From the NCBI GenBank assembly GCA_011772205.1, contig WVZY01000022.1, positions 305,442 through 369,441 on the forward strand: a stretch of DNA of 64,000 bases. The letters run 5' to 3'. Shown one piece after another: positions 56,945 to 64,000 of the stretch (positions are counted from its first letter, which is position 1; the number at the start of each line of letters is the position of its first letter). The notes under the pieces were generated by a model, which was not told the origin of the DNA, ran no database searches, and saw nothing but the letters and a program-made list of their open reading frames with translations. Both the position numbers and the translations under genes were made by a program. The stretch comes from Candidatus Latescibacterota bacterium (GTDB lineage Bacteria; Krumholzibacteriota; Krumholzibacteriia; WVZY01).

Positions 56945-58410
56945 ATGCGGCTACCGCCTCCTTTCTCGCATACACGGCCATTCTTATTGCCATCGGGCTT
57001 TGGTCGTACCGCATCGTCGAGAAGGTACCCATTGCCAAATACGAGCAGGAATTCTATGCGGCAGGCAGAGGATTGGGTGGTGTCGTCGTCGCGATGATCA
57101 TCGCGGGGGGGCTTGCCAGCGCCGGTACGTTCATAGCGGGACCTGGGATGACTTACGAGTACGGTTACTCATGGGTGCTCATCAACAATTTCCAGATCTT
57201 CATGAACCTCATGCTGCTCGCTCCCATCGGCATCATCGTCGGGATCGTGGCGCGGCGGGTGAATGCCATTACCTATCTGGATTTGTTCAGGGCGAGATAT
57301 CAGAGCAAAGCGATTGTGGTCGTTCTGGCGATCCTGGTAACCGTGTTTTTGCTTCCCTATATGGCCACGCAATTCGTCGGTGCGGCAAGAGTGATTTCTC
57401 AAATGACGGGGATGGGATATTTCGCTTCCCTTGCTCTTGGCTCTCTCGTCGTTTTGGTATACTGCGTGCTCGGCGGCATGCGAGGGACGTCGATTGCGAC
57501 GCTCCTGCAGGGGATCGTCATTACTGTTGGGTGCATCGTGCTCTTCATTGGCACGGTTCATTATGCGGGTGGATTCGAGCGTTCCACCGAGATTCTCGCT
57601 TCCCAGGACTTAAAATTTTTGTCACCGACGAGAAACGGCGAGTTCCCTCCGGCGTTTGCTTTTTCCATCGCGTGTTTATCGGGCTACTTCGTAGTGGGCA
57701 TGCCTCATGCTATGCTCGGTGCCCTCACCTATAAAAACACAAAAGCATTGAAAAGAGGCATCTGGATGGGAGCGATTCTCGTTTTGTTGTGGACTCTCCT
57801 CTTGTGCGTTGCGGGCGTGATCGGTCGCTCGATCAAACCCGACCTTGCCGTATCCGATGAGATCTGCCCATGGCTGGCCATGCATGTCGTGCCCGAAGCC
57901 CTTGGCGGCATTGTCCTCGCCGGCATTGTGGCGGGCATCCAAACCACCGTTGCGGCCATGGCCATCATTATTACGTCGAGCCTCGCAAGAAATCTTTTGA
58001 AAGAGCTCAAGCCGGGAATATCCGGAAGCGCTGTAAAATCCGCTTCGCGATTGACAATGGGCGCGTGCCTGGCCATCGCCATGGCCCTAGCGCTGCTGCA
58101 GCCTCCGTTGATCCAGTGGATCATTTTCTTTTCCATAGGCGGATTGGAAGCGGCCACATTTGGCCCGATCCTGTTAGGTATGTTTTGGAAAAGGGGCAAC
58201 AAGTGGGGCGCGTTGGCTTCCATAAGTTGGGGAATGATCATCTACGCCCTGGGGAATACCCTAGCTCCACAGGTTGGGCTTTTGGGGACGCATCCATCGC
58301 TCGTTTCTGTGGTGAGTGCTGTGATTTTGTATGTCGTGGTGAGTCTGGTAACACCGGAGCCGCGTGAAGAGGTCGCGCATACATTCTGGGGAAAGCCGGT
58401 GGAAGCATGA
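56941..58410 (+). CDS. Sodium:solute symporter (SSS family)
   Basis: YAAGRGLGGVVVAMIIAGGLASAGTFIAGPGMTYEYGYSWVLI; ~13 TM; GIVAGIQTTVAAMAIIITSSLARNLLKE. Confidence 0.92.
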   Translation: MNAATASFLAYTAILIAIGLWSYRIVEKVPIAKYEQEFYAAGRGLGGVVVAMIIAGGLASAGTFIAGPGMTYEYGYSWVLINNFQIFMNLMLLAPIGIIVGIVARRVNAITYLDLFRARYQSKAIVVVLAILVTVFLLPYMATQFVGAARVISQMTGMGYFASLALGSLVVLVYCVLGGMRGTSIATLLQGIVITVGCIVLFIGTVHYAGGFERSTEILASQDLKFLSPTRNGEFPPAFAFSIACLSGYFVVGMPHAMLGALTYKNTKALKRGIWMGAILVLLWTLLLCVAGVIGRSIKPDLAVSDEICPWLAMHVVPEALGGIVLAGIVAGIQTTVAAMAIIITSSLARNLLKELKPGISGSAVKSASRLTMGACLAIAMALALLQPPLIQWIIFFSIGGLEAATFGPILLGMFWKRGNKWGALASISWGMIIYALGNTLAPQVGLLGTHPSLVSVVSAVILYVVVSLVTPEPREEVAHTFWGKPVEA

Positions 58411-58522
58411 TATTAAAAGCGACACTCCGAGACCTTAAGAAATCACCGAAACGATATCTTTCCGATCGAAAAAAAGCGGGATTTTCTTATCATGAATCCA
58501 ACAATCCAAAAAGGAGACGATT

Positions 58523-59635
58523 ATGGCGGGACAATTGAAGATCACCAGTATTGATATCTACAAAGCCGATATCCCTTTCCACGAGCCGTTCCGTATTGCC
58601 ATCATGGAGTTCACCAGCGCCGAGAGCCTTTTCATAAAAATCAACACCAGTGAAGGTTTGTATGGGATGGGAGAGGCAAACCCGACACCGGTGATTACTG
58701 GTGAGACTCAGGCCATCAATTTGGCCGGGGCCGTGGATTTGGCCAAGCTCATTTTAAATAAGGATCCACTCGATATCGAAACGCGGATGAGAGATATTGA
58801 CAAGTTCTTGGTTCATAACAGCACGTTGCGAAGCGCTTTCGATATCGCTTTATATGATTTACTGGGCAAGAGCGCGAGTCTCCCGCTGTATGCCGTTCTC
58901 GGAGGCGGGAAACGTTCGTTCTGGACGGACAATACTATTGGCATCAACGATCCCGAGTACATGGCCGATAAGGCGCTCGACTACAGGAAACAAGGTTTCA
59001 AGGCGATCAAGGTCAAACTGGGAACCACCATGGCCGAGGATGTCGAGAGAATTGCCAGGATCCGGAAAGCGCTCGGAGATAATTTGCCGATCCGCATCGA
59101 TGCGAACCAGGGATGGGACTACAAGACGGCCACAGCAACACTCAACGCCCTGGAGCTCATGGGAATCGAGTACTGCGAACAGCCGATTGCACATTGGGAT
59201 TACGAGAACATGCGGAGAATTCGGCAGAATACCTCCATTGCGATCATGGCCGATGAATCCCTTTTCGATCACCATGATGCATACAAGCTCGCCTCCATGG
59301 GTTGCTGCGATTACTTCAATATAAAGCTCGCAAAATCCGGCGGCATTCACACCGCTCTGAAGATCAACGCAATTGCCGAGGGCGCGGGGATTCAATGCAT
59401 GATGGGTTCCATGACGGAGACACGGCTCGGGCTCACCGCTGCCGCTCATGTCGTATCCGCACGGCCCAATATCCGGTATGCGGATCTCGACGGATTCATG
59501 TTCTTGAAAGAAGATCCTGTGGTTGGCGGTTCCGAGTACGATGTCGGGGAAATTCACGTGCCGGAAGTGCCCGGGCATGGCGCGGACATCGATCCCAAGT
59601 TTTTGAAAAGGTGCGAATGCGTGACAGTCAAGTAG
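58523..59635 (+). CDS. Enolase-superfamily dipeptide epimerase
   Basis: KAIKVKLG (KxK), RIDANQGWD, EQPIAHWD, IMADESLF, NIKLAKSGGI, and the DLDG (DxD) motif in RYADLDGFMFLKEDP used by dipeptide epimerases. Confidence 0.9.
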   Translation: MAGQLKITSIDIYKADIPFHEPFRIAIMEFTSAESLFIKINTSEGLYGMGEANPTPVITGETQAINLAGAVDLAKLILNKDPLDIETRMRDIDKFLVHNSTLRSAFDIALYDLLGKSASLPLYAVLGGGKRSFWTDNTIGINDPEYMADKALDYRKQGFKAIKVKLGTTMAEDVERIARIRKALGDNLPIRIDANQGWDYKTATATLNALELMGIEYCEQPIAHWDYENMRRIRQNTSIAIMADESLFDHHDAYKLASMGCCDYFNIKLAKSGGIHTALKINAIAEGAGIQCMMGSMTETRLGLTAAAHVVSARPNIRYADLDGFMFLKEDPVVGGSEYDVGEIHVPEVPGHGADIDPKFLKRCECVTVK

Positions 59636-59662
59636 TTGTTGATTGAAGTCTTGGGGCCCTGC

Positions 59663-61354
59663 TCACTTCTCGAACAACTCATCGAAATCAAACTCGGTCC
59701 AGGATAGGTAAGGCGCATCCCACATATCTGTTTCCAGATCATCCACTGCTATCAATATACGATTTTCATTCGCCTTGAAAATCACCGAGTATTCCGTTGT
59801 GCCGTGCGATACAGCTTGCAACAGCCTCTTCGCCTCAGCGACACCCAGCGGAGTGCCGCCCCGCGACCAGGCCTCCAGCATGTTCTTTCCCACTTCGTAC
59901 CGCCAAAGCGAGGAGAAAGAAATTTGCTTATCGCACGAATAATCTGGACGCTCCGGATCATAGCCGTAAACCTTGTGGTGATTCGAGGCCATGATATTGG
60001 CAGGATCTACAGGCCGTACATCCGTAGCGCGCCGTATGGAACCACCGAAACGGTCTCCTTCGTAAATAAACGCCGGCGCTTCCTGTTGTTCATACGGCAC
60101 CGCCCACAAGATGATCGATCCGGGTGTTGTCACTCCGCCTCCCTCGCACGCAAAGGACCTCATGACTTCGAGGATCCGGCTTGGAGTGGTGTCCTTTCCC
60201 TCCGTCTCTAATACGCATCGCTGAATCCAGGAGCATGGAGTGATGGCACCGACAACCGGTCCAGGACAAGTGCCGCCCGCATTCTCCATGCTGTAAAGGC
60301 CATCCTCGTTGATCCCCGAGATCGTCCCGACGAATCCAGGCCACATGGCGGAGACCCAGCGCCTGCGATCTGCCTCCGAGGGATCGACGGCAAACATGAG
60401 GAAGTGACTCACCGTTACCTTGCGAATATCGCACTCCCCATCCATGTTTCGGGCGGCGATCAAGCCGCCTTTCAGCTCGCCTCCCTCGGTTCTTGCGCCC
60501 CAAAAGGCGAACTGCGTGCAGGATGATTTTTCCGACGGAAAGGCCGCGCGTTTTTCGAGGTATGCATTTATCGCCAGCAAGTCGGTTCTGTTGAAATCGC
60601 GATTGAGCGATTCCAGGCGCATGTCTATTTCCGATGCTTCCATTCCCTTGATAACGGCATCGCATTCTCGAAGGTATTCAGGCGGGTATTTGAAATGGGT
60701 TTCCAGGAATGGAACAAAAATCTTCTCGTAGCGTTTTGGAGATTGCCAACTGTCCTCTATTATATAGAACTCGAAGAAATCGATGATCTGTTTCCCCGCA
60801 AGGTAGCCGTGGGCAAATCCACGCTCCTCCGCTGTACCCCAAAGTTGCAGCACCGGAAATCCTCTGACCCACCGGAGTGCTCCGTGCTGGGTGGATCGTT
60901 CTTGTTTTGGAAAAGGCGTTGGGCAGCGAAGCCTGCAGTCCGCCTTTGCCTCATCGGGCTTAGCGAGATTGATGGGATCATACATTCCGCCTTGTTCGGA
61001 TGAATACCATCCAAACGGTTCAGGAGGATCGAACCCTAGTATGTCGTTATGATCGATGTCGAGATATGCAAAGACGGAATAATGACCGGGCGGTAACTCA
61101 TCAAATGTATATGAATACGGCTTTTCGAGAGTGAGTGTTTTGAATGGACTCACTGAGCCGTAGACTTGCCTTTTCGTGAGCCGGCGAGCCTCTCCGCTAG
61201 AGGTCACTTGGAGCATATAGAGATTGACAACGACAGTTCCGGCGTGCTCTCCGTCATATATCACGTCCCCAGAAATCGTTCCATACCGCGCGCTTGCGTT
61301 TCCACACGACAGGATGAAAACCAGCAGGCAAGCCGGTACTGTCAGTAGTCTCAT
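59663..61354 (-). CDS. Secreted C45-like Ntn hydrolase with an N-terminal beta-rich domain
   Basis: Signal MRLLTVPACLLVFILSCGNASA; LQLWGTAEERGFAHGYLAGKQI; nucleophile context SSCTQFAFWGARTEGGELKGGLIAARNMDGE. Confidence 0.8.
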   Translation of the reverse strand: MRLLTVPACLLVFILSCGNASARYGTISGDVIYDGEHAGTVVVNLYMLQVTSSGEARRLTKRQVYGSVSPFKTLTLEKPYSYTFDELPPGHYSVFAYLDIDHNDILGFDPPEPFGWYSSEQGGMYDPINLAKPDEAKADCRLRCPTPFPKQERSTQHGALRWVRGFPVLQLWGTAEERGFAHGYLAGKQIIDFFEFYIIEDSWQSPKRYEKIFVPFLETHFKYPPEYLRECDAVIKGMEASEIDMRLESLNRDFNRTDLLAINAYLEKRAAFPSEKSSCTQFAFWGARTEGGELKGGLIAARNMDGECDIRKVTVSHFLMFAVDPSEADRRRWVSAMWPGFVGTISGINEDGLYSMENAGGTCPGPVVGAITPCSWIQRCVLETEGKDTTPSRILEVMRSFACEGGGVTTPGSIILWAVPYEQQEAPAFIYEGDRFGGSIRRATDVRPVDPANIMASNHHKVYGYDPERPDYSCDKQISFSSLWRYEVGKNMLEAWSRGGTPLGVAEAKRLLQAVSHGTTEYSVIFKANENRILIAVDDLETDMWDAPYLSWTEFDFDELFEK

Positions 61355-61400
61355 CGATTGCCTCCTTGGATCGCTCACGGAAGTCTCACTGAAGCCGAGA

Positions 61401-62948
61401 TCACTCGCCAGTCCGCTCGAAGACATATTCCAGCGGATCTATGAAATCCTCTCTCACCTTCACTTTGAACGATTCCACACTCCCACGACCGTCCGGAACG
61501 AACGTCAGATAGCTTTTACCCCACATCGGATCGTTCCACTTGCACAGGAACGTCTCATAGTCCCAATGTTCGAGATAACCTTCAACACCAGGATATAAGG
61601 CAAGCGTCAGGACGAGTTTCTTGCCCTCTTTGGAAATCTCAGCATCTCCGAGGATTTTGCTTGCATAATTTCCTGTAATTTTCTCCGCCGATGTGTAAGG
61701 TGTTTTTTTCTTGTCGCGTTCTTTCTCGCGCTTCTTCTCTTTTTCTGCTTCGCGTATCTTCTCCTCCTGGCGCTTTTGTAGGAGTATAGCGCTCCAGTCG
61801 CTATCGGGGACTCCAAGATACGCATCGGCGATCTGGTAGAACAATGCCGTCATGAGCCGATGATCATCCCGGTTCGTCAGGACAGCGATCCCGAGTTTCT
61901 CCTCGGGCAAGAATCCCGTGTACGAGAACATTCCATCCAGGCCACCGCCATGTAAGACAACCAGGCGTCCATGGTAGTCACTCAGAAACCAGCCGAGACC
62001 GTATGTTATGAAGTGCCTGGTCGGGTAAAGCTCACGCTGCTCTTTGCCGATTCGGATGATCGTGTGGGGCGTTCTCATCTCATCGATGATCGTCGAATCG
62101 ATCACCTGCTTCCCATTGCAGGTGCCATAATTCAGCTGCAGTCTCAGCCATTGAGCGATTTCCATGACACTCGAGTTGATCGCACCGGCGGGCGCGGCGT
62201 TATCTATATTGCGATAAGGGATGGGTTGGATCTTGCCACCGACCTCCGTGTGAGGAGTTGCCACGTTTTCCATATCCTCGAGTTCATGTGTGCTCGTGCA
62301 GCTTCTTATCATTCTCAAGGGGGCGAAGATACGCCGCTCGAGAAAGCCGCCCCAGCTCTCGCCGGACACTTCCTCGATGATTCGGCCGGCCGCCACAAAC
62401 ATCAAGTTGCAGTAGCCGTACTGACTTCTGAAACTCGAATGCGGCTCGAGGTACCTCACTTGATGGAGCACCTCATCTGCGGTGCTGGTGGAGCCGTACC
62501 AGATCATGTCTCCAGCATACGTCTCGAGGCCGACACGATGGCAGAGAAGATCACGGATCGTGAGCTCACGGGTGACATAGGGATCGTATAGCTGGAGCTC
62601 TGGCAGATACTTTATTGCTGGATCATCCCAGTCGAGCTTGCCTTCTTTTGCTAGGATCCCGACGGCCGTCGCAATGAAAGCTTTCGTATTCGATGCGATA
62701 GCGAAAAGTGTGTGTTCGTCTACTTTGTCAGGCTTGCCGAGCTCCCGGAGCCCGTAGCCCTTTGCCAGAACGACGGCATCGTCTTTGACGATGGCAATCG
62801 CAATGCCGGGGATTTGCCAGTCTTGCATGGCTTTTTCGACGTATTGGTCGAATCCTTGGAGAGGGGCATCTTGGGCTCTTGCTAATGAGATTGCAAAGGT
62901 GAGAATGAGGGTGATAAGGAATAGTGATTGTAGCGTCTTTTTCAGCAT
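61401..62948 (-). CDS. Secreted serine hydrolase, beta-lactamase class C/penicillin-binding fold
   Basis: Signal MLKKTLQSLFLITLILTFAISLARA; LFAIASNTKAFIATAVGIL (SxxK); YGYCNLMFVAAG (YxN); LVVLHGGGLDGMFS (HxG). Confidence 0.93.
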   Translation of the reverse strand: MLKKTLQSLFLITLILTFAISLARAQDAPLQGFDQYVEKAMQDWQIPGIAIAIVKDDAVVLAKGYGLRELGKPDKVDEHTLFAIASNTKAFIATAVGILAKEGKLDWDDPAIKYLPELQLYDPYVTRELTIRDLLCHRVGLETYAGDMIWYGSTSTADEVLHQVRYLEPHSSFRSQYGYCNLMFVAAGRIIEEVSGESWGGFLERRIFAPLRMIRSCTSTHELEDMENVATPHTEVGGKIQPIPYRNIDNAAPAGAINSSVMEIAQWLRLQLNYGTCNGKQVIDSTIIDEMRTPHTIIRIGKEQRELYPTRHFITYGLGWFLSDYHGRLVVLHGGGLDGMFSYTGFLPEEKLGIAVLTNRDDHRLMTALFYQIADAYLGVPDSDWSAILLQKRQEEKIREAEKEKKREKERDKKKTPYTSAEKITGNYASKILGDAEISKEGKKLVLTLALYPGVEGYLEHWDYETFLCKWNDPMWGKSYLTFVPDGRGSVESFKVKVREDFIDPLEYVFERTGE

Positions 62949-63052
62949 AGGATCTCCTTTCTGTATATGGTTGATTAAGGCTAAATTCATTCTGAGGTGG
63001 TTGCAATTGCTTCTTTGGTCCAGCGATTCGTTTTGATATGACGAAGTCAGCA

Positions 63053-64000
63053 TCAATACCCCTCCAGCTCCTCCATTTTGAACTCCTTTGGTTTGTGTCC
63101 AAGAACCAGCTTGAGCATAGAGTTCATTGTGGCGGGATCATTGTCGAATCCTCCGTGGGACGACGATGTCGTCCAATCCCAGTTGTCTTTCGTGTTGTAG
63201 TGGCATATGCGAGTCTTGATGCCGTCCTCCCTGAGCAGGCCGCGATCGACGTAGATCTGCATACCCATAATGGGAACGATATCGCCACGCTTCTGGTACG
63301 ATCGTGACACGAGGTACAGCAGCGACTTCCGATAAACGTTAGCAACGCTGTCGCTCCTTTCGGTCTCGGCGTCGAGAAAGAAATGATGCAGCTTGCCAAC
63401 AGTGCCATCCTTTATCGCCGGGAATATGTGTTCGTTGTAGAGGTCCGTCGTGCAGGCCGGCGCGAAGAGTATCACGTTGTCGAAATTCGGCTTGATCTCT
63501 TGCATTGATCGCCAGCGCCCCAGCAAATGCGCAATCCAGATGGAACCCGCGCTATGGCCGACAAGGTGTAGTTTCGGTCGACGTCCAGGTGTGAGCTGCT
63601 CAAGTTCGTCGATGAACATCGCAAGCGTTTTCGATCCGGCCTTCTCCTTGTCCTGAAATGCATTTGCGGCGTCGGACTGCATCTCTTTCCACAGAGCGTG
63701 CCCGAGCGAATGGGTGGCGCGCTCGATCATCCGATCCCACCAATCACTCAAGCCGCCTGCCCGTTTCTTCGCGGATTCTTCCTTGCCGAGCAACACATCG
63801 CGCAGCTCCTCCCACATCCCCGTTTCCCAGATAAAATGCAGCTCATGGATGCTGTTGCGCATGAATGCGTTCCTCCACGCCACCGCTCTAGCGGCGGATC
63901 CCTTGACGCTATTGAGCCCGCCGTGGGCATAAAACACGATGTGTTTCGGTGGCTTGCCATCGCCCGTCACCGCGCGCTGGATGATCTCCCGAACTTGATC
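63053..64000 (-). CDS. Alpha/beta hydrolase-like protein, truncated at the right edge
   Basis: KHIVFYAHGGLNSVKG; GxSxG LHLVGHSAGSIWIAHLLG; frame remains open to the window end (DQVREIIQRAVTGDGK...). Confidence 0.8.
   Translation of the reverse strand, partial: DQVREIIQRAVTGDGKPPKHIVFYAHGGLNSVKGSAARAVAWRNAFMRNSIHELHFIWETGMWEELRDVLLGKEESAKKRAGGLSDWWDRMIERATHSLGHALWKEMQSDAANAFQDKEKAGSKTLAMFIDELEQLTPGRRPKLHLVGHSAGSIWIAHLLGRWRSMQEIKPNFDNVILFAPACTTDLYNEHIFPAIKDGTVGKLHHFFLDAETERSDSVANVYRKSLLYLVSRSYQKRGDIVPIMGMQIYVDRGLLREDGIKTRICHYNTKDNWDWTTSSSHGGFDNDPATMNSMLKLVLGHKPKEFKMEELEGY

Noticed and set aside
1-64000. CRISPR arrays, prophage, insertion sequences, rRNA, RNase P RNA, tmRNA
   Set aside because: No regularly spaced direct repeats, transposase or phage structural motifs, or signature RNA sequences were seen on reading; a tool-based scan was not possible.

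Overview
A 64 kb window of roughly mid-50s % GC bacterial chromosome (GC judged by eye, not computed). I could not name the organism from the sequence. Left part (1-8.6 kb, minus strand): envelope polysaccharide cluster with a WecA-like phosphoglycosyltransferase (truncated at the left edge and fused to the start of a CapD/FlaA1-type domain), three GT4 glycosyltransferases, a GmhA-like SIS isomerase, a long-form RmlA-like nucleotidyltransferase and a Wza-like SLBB export protein. Next (8.6-22.5 kb, minus): housekeeping block alaS-recX-recA-thpR-cinA-pgpA, mglA/mglB, recR-ybaB-dnaX, a large (Alu-domain) SRP RNA, three tRNAs, tadA and a lipoprotein. 22.6-30.6 kb: a GT4, a 2-oxoacid:ferredoxin oxidoreductase operon with a GltD/PorD fusion, and a split Na/Pi transporter/PhoU pair. 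30.9-50.7 kb: a GT4 protein with an extra C-terminal domain opposite a 1213-aa GT2-like/GH130 fusion, a PLP-dependent sulfur enzyme, a TenA-like protein, an AI-2E-type permease, a RidA remnant, a complete pyruvate dehydrogenase complex (lpdA-aceF-aceE), an SGNH protein, a Tat-like FAD oxidoreductase and a VOC protein. 51.4-64 kb: a peptide/amide-processing island (tricorn protease, two C45-like Ntn hydrolases, SSS symporter with small partner, dipeptide epimerase, serine beta-lactamase-fold hydrolase, alpha/beta hydrolase truncated at the right edge). Main items for follow-up: (i) a ~108-bp intergenic repeat with 15-bp terminal inverted repeats, two full copies plus partial copies, one copy between aceE and aceF; (ii) an apparent AUA start codon on the rmlA-like gene; (iii) the large SRP RNA; (iv) the WecA-CapD and GT-GH130 fusions; (v) the peptide-processing island; (vi) tandem palindromes upstream of recA. 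I found no CRISPR array, no intact insertion sequence and no rRNA.
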